From Cylindrodendrum hubeiense (lineage: Eukaryota > Ascomycota > Sordariomycetes > Hypocreales > Nectriaceae), in contig JAANBB010000009.1 in assembly GCA_014621425.1 (NCBI GenBank), positions 248,001 to 312,000 on the forward strand: a stretch of 64,000 nt of DNA, in the 5' to 3' direction. The translations under genes were made by a program, and so were the position numbers. This document shows, piece after piece, positions 1-11,421 of the stretch (the first letter of the stretch is position 1; each line of letters opens with the position of its first letter). The notes beneath the pieces were generated by a model. The model made no database searches, was not told the DNA's origin, and saw only the letters and a list, made by a program, of their open reading frames with translations.

Positions 1-18
1 ATTTCTTTCCCATTCTAT

Positions 19-66
19 CACTCATGAAATTGACTTGTCTCTTATGGACAGCCTATTTCATGAGTG
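19..66. repeat. 12-bp perfect inverted repeat downstream of the ABC gene
   Basis: CACTCATGAAAT at 19-30 is the exact reverse complement of 55-66, with a 24-nt loop. It lies just beyond the 3' end of the minus-strand ABC gene and could form a hairpin in its 3' UTR. No function is known. Confidence 0.6.
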
Positions 67-89
67 TCTAACTCCGTCTCTCCCATGGT

Positions 90-3000
90 CTACTGATTAC
101 CCTCCTGAGACTCACTTTGCGATCCTCCAAGATGCTGCGCTGGGCCACATTCAACGACATTGCCGTGGTCTAATCTCAGACACCAATTCGCATCTTCCAC
201 CGCCTCCAGACGATGAGCAATTGTGATGACCGTGCTCTTGGACAGCTCCTCTCTCAAAATGCGCTGCACCCTGGCAGCAGTGCCGCGGTCGATGGATGCT
301 GTGGCTTCATCCAAGATGACCAACCCACTCCTGCGCAAAACTGCACGCCCGATACCGACAAGTTGTCGCTGACCTTGGCTGAGGTTCTTGCCTCCCGCGT
401 CGATTTGCGAATACAGACCCCATTCTTCACCGAGGACACGGTGGATGGCGTTGTTGCATTCGGTGTCAGAGAACTTGCCTTCGGGGTCGATGTTGTCACG
501 CAAAGTCCCCGGGAACAGCGTCGGATCCTGCTGAATAAAAGTGACGCGGTTTCGGAGGGCTGTACGGTTGATTTGAGACAGATCGATGCTTCCGATGGTG
601 ACTTTGCCCTCGAAGGGTGCCTGAGTCGCTAGGAGAGCGTTGGCAATGGTTGACTTGCCAGAGCCCGTGCGACCCAAGACGGCGCATGTGGAGCCACCGG
701 GGATCTCGAAAGAGACCTTGTCAAGAACGCATGGGAGGTCATCAGCGTACTTGAACGACATCTCATTGAAAGAAACACCGTCGCATGGCCGTGGCCAGTC
801 CTCAGGTGGCACTATGTCGCCACTCGGTTCCTCAGGGATTCGGTTCAGCGCATTGACACGTTCTAGCGAAACTGCGTCGAGTTGCAGAGCGGCGAACTTT
901 TCGCAGAGCTGTTGAACAGCACTCATTGCGACGGTAGTTTGAGTCAAGACGAAACCAACCGCGCTCGCGGGTGTTCCGTACCACACCATGAAAAGAATCA
1001 AGACAGTGCGCATACAAGCTGACGAAGTGCCCAGTCTAAAGTCGAGCCAGAATGCCATGCTCCAGAAGAAGTGATCCTGCTTCTGAAAGTCATCCACGGC
1101 GTCCAAGTGTCTGTCTTGGAAGTGGCCCTCAACCCGCAACGCGCGGATGGTCACGAGGCCATCTTGCATGACGCCGATGTTGGCAATGATTGGTGTCAGG
1201 TATCTCATCTCCATGCGGCGCAGGCATCGCGAAACTGGCACGTATATTCGGAAAAAGTACACGAAGAGAAAGGCAACGCAGATAAGAATGGCAATCAGTG
1301 ATGGCTGATGAGACATGATGGCGATCAGACTCAAGATGAGGGCGATCAGGTTGTACACGAATGACTCTAGAGGAGAGAGAATACCGCCATCAACCATGCC
1401 CATATCGGCGATCAAGCGGTTCTTCAGCTGGCTTGTCGGAGTGATGTCGTGGTAGCGGAATGAAGCCTTGCTAACTTTCTCGATGGCAATCTTGAACAAG
1501 CCGCGAGCGGCGTTGATGCTAATACGGGCCAAGAGGAGCTGGGCAAGGGCATATGTTGCAATTTGTGCGCCAGAGAGACCTGTAAGGACGTAAATCCACG
1601 GCCTGGGATGCTGGCTAGGGTTAGGAAGCCCCCAGAAAGTGCTAATCATGACATCGGAAGTGTTAGCAGATTCGTTGCCCCAGGCCTCGAGAAGGCGTGC
1701 TCGGGCGATATCGCAGTATCGAGACATGCCATAGAAGATCGCCAAGCAGACCCAGAGGTGCCATCCACCAGCCGTCATGTACTTGATATAGATCGACAGA
1801 GGAACGCTGCCAGTTTCAGATGGCTCCTCTGGGGCTTCCTTTGATCCTGAAATATCGCCTGGCTGGTCATCCTGGATTGTCTCGTGGGTTTGAGCGGTGC
1901 CGTTTCCAGAGTCAGAGTGACGTGAGTGGGTAAGTTCGGATTGCAATTCGAGTAGAGACAGAACGTGCGCGCTACCATCGGTGATATCAATGACTTGGTC
2001 CGAATGTCGAAGAACCAAGTCATCTCGGTGCGTAACCATGACGATGGTTCGGCCTTCAGCGAGAGGACCACAGAGGAAGCGCTTAACAATAATGGTGGCA
2101 GTATCGTGATCCAGGGGAGCGAGGGGGTCGTCAAGAAGGAGAATACGGCATTGGCTGTAAACTGCTCGAGCCAGAGCAACACGTGCCTTTTGCCCCCCAG
2201 AAAGACCAATGCCTCCCTCTTCCAGCTTGGTTTGGTCTCCTTTGGGGAATATTGCCAGATCGGGAACTAAAGCACATGCATTGAGCACCTCGCGATAGCG
2301 GATCGGGTCATATCTTTCGTGGAAAACGATGTTCTCCCGGATGGTCTTGTTCTGCAGCCAGGGAAGCTGCTGTGCGTATGCGACCGGCTCGTCAGGTCTG
2401 GAGAAATGACCACCCCGGTGCTCCATCTCGTTGAGCATGGCGAGGACAAGACTGGATTTTCCGGAGCCGACCTTTCCTCGGATGACTGATAGGCCGGTGG
2501 TAAACTTGAGAGTGAGATCGCGAAGAACCAAGTGGTCAGTTGAAGGCCGAGAGAAAGAAGCACCAGAGAACTCAAAGTCCTTGCTCGCCACGGTGTTGGA
2601 CTCCTCATCCCTATCCGGTTCGGACATGTACTTGTTGACACGCTCGACTGGGATCGTTGCCTTCCAGTAGGCCGAGATAAGATCGAATGCCTCCTTGACA
2701 CTGGACTCTAAATGACCAAAAAGCTGCAACGACGGCCAAATGACATCGTTGGGAAGGCCCTCTCCAAGGATAAGAGTGTACAAGGTGATGCTAGCCAGTG
2801 GGTACGTCGCTCCACCTAGAACATTGACCGTGGAGATTGCCGCGCCGACATGGGAAATCTGAAGTCGCTTGGCCATCTCCAAGTCTCGGAATTTCATGAT
2901 CCTGCTACTCCAGGATGATGTCCAGCCATTGAGCTTGAGAGGCCTGCTAGCCTCCACAAAGTGCGAAACGGCCTGGGCACGCCTGTCTGAGTGGGCCGCC

Positions 3001-4535
3001 CTCGTGCGCTCGAGCTTGACGGACTCACGAACGAGCAAAGAGTTGAAAGCGAGGAAGACGACCATCAGTGCGAAACCGATGCACGACGGCCATCCCATGA
3101 TATCGATCAGATAGTACACGGTGAAGATGACCTTGATGGGCTGCGAGATGACCTTGGAGAATTCCCAGAATCGCTGAGAAATTTCGTAGGTATCACCACG
3201 GACCAAGTTGACGACCTTTGCGTTGGATGCGGACTGGGCCTGGCTGTCGTTGTTGAGAACCTTGCGCTTCTTGCGACCACAAACCCGCGAGAAAAATCTC
3301 GAAAATCTGTTGGAAGATTCCAGAGTCTCGGGATGGGCCTCTGCAGCGTTGGGATCCTTTTCAGTGCTTTCAGACCCAGGCACGGCTCTGGTAAGGAGCT
3401 TGCCGAATAGCGCGATGAAAGTCTCGCCACGGGATCTCTCGTATGCCTTGCGGGCGTACCATCCAGCCGAGGTCTTCGAGATTTGGCGGACGGAGTCGAT
3501 ACCAAGCATCACAACACACCAGAGAGCGGCGTCAGAAGGCTCGTTCTCGTCAAGGGCGTTATAAAGCTTGCTGGTCAACCGAATATTCGACACTTCGGAG
3601 ACCTTTTCAACAATGGAGAGAGTCGTCGCGAGGAAGAGATCTAGCCCGTTGGCTTCGATAAGACAAGGAAGAAGCTGGCCTTTCAGCTCTCGGAACGCCA
3701 TGTAAAGCCTGGTGTGTTGGAACTCAAAGGGCAACTGCCACACATCTTCGACAGTGACTTCTCGTTTCTTAGCCACATTTGCGAGAGGATAGACCCAAGA
3801 CATGGTCCAGAATTGGAAAAGAGTGAGGTTGTCCTCTGGACTGCGAACGTGGTTGGATGGCGGGTGCCGTGGACTTCCGATATCCGAGGGGTCCCATGTT
3901 GGATCCCGCAGAGGCATGTTTCCAATTGCAATGATGGCTAAACAGATGAGAATCATTCTGACACCATAGATAGAATCCGAGACCTCGATTTTTGGATCTA
4001 AGAAGTGAGCTGCATATAAGGCCAAGCTCGAGAATAGAAGCAGCAGATACTGGACCAGGAGGAGTTTCGGGGTCTTGGTTGGGCGATCAACTGAAGTGAT
4101 GAGTGTAGCCACGAGCCACGGAACAGCCTCAATAATGAATATCGGACGATGAGGATTAATAATGGCGGAGGCAACGGAAAGGGCCAATCCTAGAAAGCAA
4201 ATGATTGCAAGACAAAGGGTCCATACGGTCCAACGTCTGCCCTTTAGGGGATGCGGAGCATCCTCTTGAGCGAATGGCTTCAGCCAACGGGGCAAGAGTT
4301 TGCTAAAACTTTCACGACCAGCATATAGGAGGAGTGTAACGAGGGATAGGATAGCTAGTGCGAGGCTGATGCGGGTGTCAGGTCCAGAAAACGCATTGAC
4401 GCTGGCGCGAAACAGCTGCTGCCGAGAATACGGAACAGCGAGAATAGCCTGAGAAGCCTGAGAAGCCTGAGAAGCCTCAGAAGCTTGAAACTGCCCAGGC
4501 TCTTCGAGAGCGGAAGCAAAGTGAGCGGAGGCCAT
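90..4535 (-). CDS. ABCC-type (MRP-like) ABC multidrug transporter
   Basis: A single uninterrupted 1481-residue frame with the layout of a full-length ABCC exporter: N-terminal membrane segments, TMD1, NBD1, TMD2, NBD2. NBD1 shows Walker A GKVGSGKSS near residue 685, signature LSGGQKAR near 775 and Walker B LLLDDPLAPLD near 800, where Asp replaces the catalytic Glu, as is usual in the degenerate first site of ABCC proteins. NBD2 is canonical: GRTGSGKST near 1287, LSQGQRQL near 1383 and VILDEATASID near 1404. The family pumps drugs, glutathione conjugates or secondary metabolites across the plasma or vacuolar membrane using ATP; this substrate is unknown. Near the N terminus an imperfect 9-bp repeat (about 4447-4484) encodes SEA/SQA triplets, so that part is probably variable. 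The first ATG of the frame is used. No biosynthetic cluster lies beside it. Confidence 0.93.
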   Translation of the reverse strand: MASAHFASALEEPGQFQASEASQASQASQAILAVPYSRQQLFRASVNAFSGPDTRISLALAILSLVTLLLYAGRESFSKLLPRWLKPFAQEDAPHPLKGRRWTVWTLCLAIICFLGLALSVASAIINPHRPIFIIEAVPWLVATLITSVDRPTKTPKLLLVQYLLLLFSSLALYAAHFLDPKIEVSDSIYGVRMILICLAIIAIGNMPLRDPTWDPSDIGSPRHPPSNHVRSPEDNLTLFQFWTMSWVYPLANVAKKREVTVEDVWQLPFEFQHTRLYMAFRELKGQLLPCLIEANGLDLFLATTLSIVEKVSEVSNIRLTSKLYNALDENEPSDAALWCVVMLGIDSVRQISKTSAGWYARKAYERSRGETFIALFGKLLTRAVPGSESTEKDPNAAEAHPETLESSNRFSRFFSRVCGRKKRKVLNNDSQAQSASNAKVVNLVRGDTYEISQRFWEFSKVISQPIKVIFTVYYLIDIMGWPSCIGFALMVVFLAFNSLLVRESVKLERTRAAHSDRRAQAVSHFVEASRPLKLNGWTSSWSSRIMKFRDLEMAKRLQISHVGAAISTVNVLGGATYPLASITLYTLILGEGLPNDVIWPSLQLFGHLESSVKEAFDLISAYWKATIPVERVNKYMSEPDRDEESNTVASKDFEFSGASFSRPSTDHLVLRDLTLKFTTGLSVIRGKVGSGKSSLVLAMLNEMEHRGGHFSRPDEPVAYAQQLPWLQNKTIRENIVFHERYDPIRYREVLNACALVPDLAIFPKGDQTKLEEGGIGLSGGQKARVALARAVYSQCRILLLDDPLAPLDHDTATIIVKRFLCGPLAEGRTIVMVTHRDDLVLRHSDQVIDITDGSAHVLSLLELQSELTHSRHSDSGNGTAQTHETIQDDQPGDISGSKEAPEEPSETGSVPLSIYIKYMTAGGWHLWVCLAIFYGMSRYCDIARARLLEAWGNESANTSDVMISTFWGLPNPSQHPRPWIYVLTGLSGAQIATYALAQLLLARISINAARGLFKIAIEKVSKASFRYHDITPTSQLKNRLIADMGMVDGGILSPLESFVYNLIALILSLIAIMSHQPSLIAILICVAFLFVYFFRIYVPVSRCLRRMEMRYLTPIIANIGVMQDGLVTIRALRVEGHFQDRHLDAVDDFQKQDHFFWSMAFWLDFRLGTSSACMRTVLILFMVWYGTPASAVGFVLTQTTVAMSAVQQLCEKFAALQLDAVSLERVNALNRIPEEPSGDIVPPEDWPRPCDGVSFNEMSFKYADDLPCVLDKVSFEIPGGSTCAVLGRTGSGKSTIANALLATQAPFEGKVTIGSIDLSQINRTALRNRVTFIQQDPTLFPGTLRDNIDPEGKFSDTECNNAIHRVLGEEWGLYSQIDAGGKNLSQGQRQLVGIGRAVLRRSGLVILDEATASIDRGTAARVQRILREELSKSTVITIAHRLEAVEDANWCLRLDHGNVVECGPAQHLGGSQSESQEGNQ

Positions 4536-5472
4536 GATGATTTACAATAACATGAGGCTCTATCGACAGCGGTGAGGATGAAAAGGGAAGAGAAACATGG
4601 AAATTCCAAGCGACAAGTGTTGAGTTAAGTATTGAGATTGGGCTGAGTATAAAAATAAGGGTTGTCGAAGAGGTTGATGGTATATGCCGAAGAGGTTCAA
4701 CAATGGCAAAGAGAGTTGGCTGTTTGGATACAACAACCAGATGGGATGCGGAGTCAATGTTGGCAGTGTGCAAACCTTACCGAAAGCGGCGAACGACAAG
4801 GTGCAAGAGGCGACGAGGGAGGAGCCTAAGAGGTTGCTGCCCGCGCGACGGAGTCCGCCCAGGCCATTGATGGGGAGTTATTAATTATGGCCACGGCCGA
4901 TTGATCAATTGACGGTCACCAGATAAAGGCGGAGCTTCAGTCGATGGCAGCGAACTTGCTTCGGTGAGGGGGAGGTCGAAAAGGTGAGCGTTGGAGCTGG
5001 AGCTACCCCTCAGCATGTGAGAACCGTGAGAGGTGTTGGCTACGGTTGACCCCTTGTTAGCGCTGTGATGGCGTATCAGGATTCAGGCTGCTGTGGAGAA
5101 ATCGGAGTTGGAGCGGCCGGACAAGGGTCGAGGCGGAGGCTGGGGACCGAGTCATGGGCCGAAAGCCGACCGGTACAGTGTCAAAGACATTGCCAGGACG
5201 GAGTCGCAGGTCAATTGGTCGAGCACGCAGTGGACAAGCTTCAATTAAGTCAAATGGGGATCGCGGGATACAAGGGACGGGCACTGTTCAAGGCTGGGGC
5301 AATTGCAAATGAAGTCTCCGCACCGCATCAGTGCTGGTGAAGGAAGTCTGGGTGTGATAAAAGGTCATTATACGGTCAGCCTTGGCTGCGTCGCGACGAT
5401 TCGCTAACATAATATTCGTGTGTAGATGTACAAGCTTTTGCAGCATCGGTTCTCCGCGAACCGGCCAACGCA
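4536..5472. other. Intergenic: ABC promoter side and 3' side of the BIM1-like gene
   Basis: No convincing gene. Short open frames here lack domain signals. The stretch contains the upstream region of the ABC gene and the 3' flank of the BIM1-like gene. Confidence 0.6.
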
Positions 5473-6261
5473 TTAGATCATCAGAGCTCCTCCAAGAAAT
5501 GCCATCGACAGCACGGTGACGATGCTGCCCAGGCCGGTGACCGACCACACCTGCAGGGCCGACGCGGCGTCGGTGCTCTCAGTGGACGAGGCGGCAGACC
5601 CGGTCCCGGAGGCGGTTCCAGAGGCGGTTCCGGAGGCGGTCGCCGACGCGGAAGCAGTTGAGCTCTCGGAGCTCGAGTCGGAGTCGACGAGAGCTGACAG
5701 GGCGCTGTCGTCGGTGAAAGAGGCCTTGACGGAAGAGGCGTTCTTGCACTCAGAGGGAGCGTCGGCTGAGCCCTTGACGAACGAGGCCACGATGCACTGT
5801 GACAGAAAGAGTTAATCAGAGCTCGCAATGAGTGTCAAGTGAATATTAAGCAGACATACCTGGTATAGTAGACCGTCAGCGGCCGAGGACACGACGCTCA
5901 CAACGCCCTTCTTGCCAATGTAGCTCTCGTTGACGGTGATCTGGGGCTCGCAGAAGTCGCCCAGGCCGCTCTGCTGGACAATGGGGAAGAGCTGCTCCCA
6001 GCCGGACTTGGCCGTCTCATCGGTGGTGACACGGAACAGCCAGTTGGACTGCTGGTGGGTGGAGCGCACGGCAATGGCCTCGCCGCCGACGTGGAAGTCG
6101 ACGATCTTGTCCGTGTCGGAGAAGTCGGGGGTGAAGCCGCCGCAGGGGGAGTCGCCCTCGTTATCGTCGCTGAAGCCGATCGACTCGGGGTACTTGAGCT
6201 CGAAGTGGGCTAGCGAGAGGCCGCAGAGGGCGGCGGCGGAGAGGAGGGTGTTGGAACGCAT
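5473..6261 (-). CDS. BIM1/X325-like GPI-anchored copper-binding protein
   Basis: Two exons (6261-5860 and 5796-5473), with a 63-bp intron that joins them in frame, give 241 residues. The signal peptide is about residues 1-18 and ends ...SLA. The mature chain then starts with His19 (HFELKYP), as expected for the N-terminal histidine brace of the LPMO-related BIM1/X325 family. PCGGF and FCEP supply conserved cysteines. After about residue 170 comes a Ser/Thr/Ala/Gly-rich stalk with ASGT repeats from 12-bp DNA repeats (about 5605-5645), then a hydrophobic C-terminal tail fitting a GPI signal. Family members bind Cu(II) at the cell surface or wall without known oxidative activity, and Cryptococcus Bim1 takes part in copper acquisition. 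The neighbour transcribed away from it is a metalloreductase, which fits that role. The His1 and GPI calls follow from visible sequence; the copper role is family inference. Confidence 0.85.
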
Positions 6262-7798
6262 TTTGAAGGTGGGAGGAGAGTAGCAGTGGTGATGTTCGTG
6301 TGAAGGTGAGGAGGATGATTGGAGATATCAAGGACCCAACAGCACTCAGTGATTCAGTGGGACAGTGGAAATGAGTCTCAATGCGGAAGAAAACGAGGAA
6401 GAAAGCTTCTCGAGCGTGGCGCGTCAATGCCTTTTTGTAGCTGAGCAGCGGAATCGGAGACTAAGGCAGGTGGGAGGTACGGCCGGCAGGCCATGGTGTA
6501 ACTGGGACGAGCCCGGCAGCCTGGGTCTGGCTGCTGTACTACCCAATGCGGCTACATCGGGTACGGGAGAGGTTTGAGTAGCTTCGCGTGAAACAGCCTG
6601 GTCCGTAGTGTGACGCCTTGGAGAGGTTGACATGAGATTGCCGCTTTGGCTTGACATCATCCTCCGTCTTACACAACCGACGTCATTTGGAGTTTATGAT
6701 ATTGATGGCTTTACTCTGCGGTAGGCTTCTGAAAGTACGATTCTGGTTCCTCTCTGTACCATCTCATCAAGTATCGCAACAGTATTCAACATGCATCACC
6801 AATACGCGCTCATTACTTCATTGATGGAAGAGCGGCATCGCTAAAAACGTGGGGAGACAACCATAAAGGTGTTAATGGGCAATGCTTGGCAAACCAAGTG
6901 GGATCTCGTCCAGGCGAGATCGACAGGGATCAGCGGCGATCCAATCGGGAGCGGTCTAGTGCACGGGCCCTGAGGTTGTTTGAGCAAGTTTACTCCTCTT
7001 TTTCCCTCTGACGGATTACAAAGTCAGCCAACGATGACTTAAGCCCTTGCCGGATGTGGCTATTTGAGTGCTCTCTTACAGTCCCGCGCAGACGCAAAAC
7101 GCTTGGTTTGATAGCAGGCGAGCATGGCACTCCGGGTCTCGGATAGCCGGCACGGACACGGGGGCAAAAAGAAAACAGTGCTGCAGAGTGAGCAAGATAC
7201 GTGAGGCAGAGGCAACGGCACCATGATCCCAGGAGACAAAGGCGCAAAACATGGAAGACGCAGAACCGAGGATGCGCCACGCGAATTCACTAGCGTAGCC
7301 CGTTTTCTCTTGCCGTCTGGTGCGTTCCTCCAATCGATACGCACGTAACTCGCATTGCGTATCCACGGAAGCAACAGATCCCGAACCAAGTTCTCAGGAT
7401 CCCGCGCAAGACAAGACTCAGACAAGCCGCCGAGACACCACCTTCGCTCCGTAGAGGCAAACATATCCCAGCGCAGTTGTTGACGTGTTTGTGTGTACAA
7501 CACATCTCAGCCTTCCCTTGCCGATCGATCTACTCACTCCCTTCCATCATCTTGCGACTTGGCCATCGACTGTCTCGCCCACGAACACTAGCCGCCAGGA
7601 TCACGACGATACCATGGCCACCTGAGACGCTGGATCACAAATTAGACGCTGTCTTGACTTGCCTTCTTCTCCTCTTCTACGACCGAAGCGTCTGCTCCCG
7701 GCGAGCAGACTCGCGACCCAACCCCACCAAATCCGACTTTCATCCATCTTCAACCCCACCATCACCAAAGGGCCGCAACCTGTCTGCATCTCCTCACC
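6262..7798. promoter_or_regulatory. Divergent promoter region between BIM1-like and FRE genes
   Basis: A 1.5-kb spacer between two genes transcribed away from each other. No gene is supported in it. TTGCTCA lies on the minus strand at 6981-6987 and matches seven of eight bases of the Mac1/Cuf1-type copper element TTTGCTCA. One near-match in 1.5 kb is weak evidence by itself. CT-rich sequence just before 7799 is consistent with a fungal core promoter or leader. Confidence 0.4.
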
Positions 7799-9779
7799 AT
7801 GGATGATATGGAGCACATGCACCATGACCCCGGCTTAGGCATGGATACCAACTATGCCTTTGCGCGGGGATACTGGTACACTATCGCCGGAGTCGTGGGC
7901 TCCTTAGCCGTTGTCCGCGGCATCAACCATTACGATGCCCGTCAAAGGTAGGTCACGATCCGAGATATCCTCACGCAACGGCGTCGCGGTCTCTCTAGAG
8001 TTTCCCTAACATGATACCCTTCATAGGTTAAAAGCCTGTAATGATCCCTTAATCGAGCACCCTACCCGACCCCAAGGCCCCATCAGCCAGGCCTGGGCCA
8101 CCGCGACAGCCGTCGTCCGCGAGATGAGCCACCCGCAGTATTACATATCCGTCAAAGGCCTCCGATGGGCCACGCCGTTTCCCCTTGGGCGCATCATCGT
8201 CCTCGCCTGCTACTGGGCCGTCATCGTTTACCTCATGAGCTGGAACGCGGTCGAACACGACGTCTACTTCTGGGAGCGCATCGGCTACCGCAACGCCTGG
8301 GTTTCCCTCTGCCAGCTACCGCTGATATACCTGCTTGCGATGAAGGTCAACGTCGTCGGCTTCCTGATCGGCACTGGCCATGAGAGGCTCAACTGGCTGC
8401 ATCGCTGGGTTGCGCGCACCATGTTTGTGACTGCGACCGTCCATGGCTTCCACTTCTGGACCATGTGGGTGCGCGCTGACTTTGTCGCCTTTGAGCTCCA
8501 GATTATGCCCCTTGTCAAGTACGGCATTGGGGCCTGGGGAATCCTGCTGTGGAACGTTGCCGTCGGCCTGGTGCCGATCCGACGCCTTGCCTACGAAGTT
8601 TGGGTGGTACAGCATGTGCTTTCGAGCATCATCATGCTGTGGTTGCTCCACAAGCACATTCCTTCTAACGCGCGCTACTTGCTCTGGATGAGCATCTCGT
8701 TCCTCGTCTTCGACCGTGCCGCCAGGTGGGCGCTTCTTCTGTGGCAGAACACGCGGGTGCGAGCAAATGGATCGGCCTGTCAAGGCAGGAAACGATTGGG
8801 ACATCGCATCACTGCTCGAGCTGTTTGTCCTTCAACCACCGTGGTGACTATCAAGGACGTACACTTTGAATGGAAGGCCGGTCAACATATCTATCTCTGG
8901 CTTCCGAGGCTGGGACCGATCGAGGCGCACCCCTACACAATTGCTTGCGCGCACAAAATAGAAGGCACCTGCTGTTGCAATAGCATCCAGCTTGTTGTTC
9001 GCGCCCAAGGCGGATTCTCCAAGAGGATCCATCAATACGCGACAAAGAACCCCACGTCGGAGCTCACCGGATTCGTTTCCGGCCCGTACGGCGTTCCGCC
9101 CCGGTGGGACGTGTACGAGACGATGGTTTTGATCGGCGCTTCGACGGGGGCCAGCTTCACGGTGCCGATCCTCGAGTGCCTCGCAAATGCGAACGGCGAG
9201 AACTGCACACGGAGAGTCGAGGTTGTCTTAATAGCGCGGACATCGAAGGAGATCAAGTACTACGTCGAGCGGACGATGGAGGCAAGCCGTATCGCTAGGG
9301 ACAAGGGCGTGACGGTGAGGGTCCATGTCGCAATAACCGGGGCCAACAAGGGCGACCAAGGGTCCCTATCCCTCGCCAAGTCCAACGTGCAGAGCGACTC
9401 AGACAACACGGTCGAGCCCGACTCCCAAACCGTCGAGAAGTCGGGAGGATGCTGTTGCAGCAGCCCACCAGAGAAGGCCACCGACGGGGATTCGGTCAGG
9501 GGCTGCTCAGTCGACTCCCCCTGCAGCAGCGGCGATAGCACTACGACGTCAACGGCCGCGGGCGTAATTCGCGAGTACACAAGCCGCCCCGACATTGACG
9601 CCTTGATCCGCGAGCCGGTCGAGCAGGCGTGGGGCGAGACGGCGGTAGTGGTGTGCGGCGGGCGCGAAGTCGTCGCTCAGACCAGAAACTGCGTGAGCCG
9701 GCTGAGCGACGAACGGGCCGTTCACAAGGGGACTGGCGCACAGGGGATCTATCTGCACGTGGAGGAGTATTCATTTTAA
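7799..9779 (+). CDS. Ferric/cupric-chelate reductase (FRE family)
   Basis: Exons 7799-7947 and 8027-9779, with a 79-bp intron, give 633 residues. It is a membrane flavocytochrome moving electrons from NADPH through FAD and two hemes to extracellular Fe(III) or Cu(II). Visible motifs: several membrane helices in residues 20-290; paired heme histidines in HRWVARTMFVTATVHGFHF and QHVLSSIIMLWLLHKH; FAD motif HPYTI near 351; GPYG near 402 and LIGASTG near 418 for NADPH; and CGG near 593 with the C-terminal EEYSF. Two unusual parts suggest copper handling. The N terminus begins MDDMEHMHHD, like the Met/His motifs of Ctr copper transporters. The NADPH domain carries an insertion of about 60 residues containing two Cys clusters (GGCCCSS, CSVDSPCSSG). 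The start is supported by the splice phase and by the Met/His motif preceding the first helix. Confidence 0.9.
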
Positions 9780-10459
9780 TTGTCTGAGCGGATCCTGGTG
9801 GATGCCACGGGATGATGGTACGACCGCACGGCCCCGTCATGAGAAACGACGGGCCCAATTTTAGATGCAGCTTGTCGAACTGCACATACTTGTACGTACG
9901 GAGTAGTAGGAGAATACCGAACACCTGCACATCGGCCTGAAGATGGTCCAAGGGTCCCGCAACGGCCAAAATCGTGCATCTTGGGTTTCAATCCTGCAGG
10001 TACCATCTCCCGTCTCCGTCTCCCGTCTCCCAGTGCACCTGCAACATCGTCTTTGTCCTCGTTCTTGTCCTTAAACGTCGATTTCTGCCGCCAATCCCTC
10101 CCTCCCCCGACGCCCAATTATCCCTGAAAAGTTCCAGATCGGTCTGGAATGCGACTCATGCACCACACTTCGCTCCACTTCGACCCGCGCCTACTGGAAT
10201 AGCTCCAAAATCTCGCTGCTTGCCGCATCCGCATGCGCAAAGAACGAACTCCTTGCTGGTTAGTCGCCGCGACTGCACCGTCGGTTTCGTCCCGCCGAAA
10301 TCTCTCAACCCTTGGGCTCCTCGACTCCTCAGCTCCTCGACTCTTCGACCTTGGACTCTTCCTCGACAAACCCCGATTCCTCGCACAGAGTGCACCCTCG
10401 CCCTGCTCTCCCGCCGTCTCCCGATGTCCTCGGAATAAGGACTGCGATCCCTCGCGGCG
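9780..10459. other. Intergenic, 680 bp
   Basis: 3' flank of FRE and upstream region of the small membrane-protein gene. It is CT-rich from about 10010. No gene or element is recognised. Confidence 0.55.
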
Positions 10460-11173
10460 ATGCCTTCTCCACCGTGCTTCCTGCCCGCGCACTATGGCCT
10501 GATGCAGGCGGGCGTCAGGTCCATCTCCTGGGCCACAGGCTTGGTCGCGATACTGCTGCTTGGCTATGTGGGCAGAACCTGGCCCGACAAAGGCCAGGTC
10601 ATTGTCGCTGGTCTAATGGGGGTATGTTGCCATTCCGAAACTATTTCGTCACACTGCAGGCGTCATGATGGAATATTTTTTGGGGGTATTTGGAGCTAAG
10701 ACCATGATAGTCCGCGATTGCGATGCTCAACGATAGCTGGGAGGTTGTCGCCCTGACAGATACCTGGCAAACCCTCCCACGCCTCTCGACCTCTCGACGA
10801 GTCCTACATGATTTATTTTCACTCGCCCTATCCGTTGGTGGCATCATCATGATGTGGGTGTCAAATATCCACATTGGAGATTCGGACATTACAAGGTCCA
10901 CCAACGATATACGACAAGAGAAGTACCTCATGGCAGCCCTATGGGGACTTCTTGCACAAGTGTGAGTGCTACCGCAGCTGGCTTTTTCTTATCATTATTA
11001 ACGAATATCATAGCGCCTGGAGATTTTTCCATGCTGTCTGGGGGTGCGTCGATTGCTCAAGAGATGCCCGCGCTGCAGATCGACGACGGAGACGACGAAG
11101 AAGACGCCACAGGCACCGCGAGCGTGACCGTCCTACAGATCCCTGGTTCGAGATCACAGGGTATCGAGCTTGA
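10460..11173 (+). CDS. Small membrane protein of unknown function
   Basis: Three exons (10460-10621, 10711-10961, 11014-11173) joined by GTATGT...TAG and GTGAGT...TAG introns keep one frame of 190 residues. I do not recognise the family. Hydrophobic stretches sit near residues 21-36 (SWATGLVAILLLGYVG), 46-57, 88-104 (LFSLALSVGGIIMMWV) and 127-147. The protein therefore probably has three or four membrane helices and a short polar tail. After about residue 158 the tail is almost pure Arg/His (nine consecutive Arg), from a CGACGA-rich microsatellite. The last-exon frame is the least certain part, because the repeat-coded tail may be a polymorphic C terminus or a mis-spliced end. Confidence 0.55.
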
Positions 11174-11421
11174 TGAAAACAGCAGGCTACATGCGAATTT
11201 TGCTTTTCTAGCCAGCCATTCGAACGGAGTTTTGGGGAAACGAAACGAATCCAAAAGACAGCGGACCCTGTCACCAGCTCACCAGCTCACTAATGTTTTA
11301 TCAGCCTGCCCTATTACAGGATGCAAGGCTAATCCGAGTTGAAAAACTCATTTCGATGAAGGATGAAGGATGTAATTAATAGACGATGGATACGGAACTT
11401 GACGATATCGGACGAACTGCC

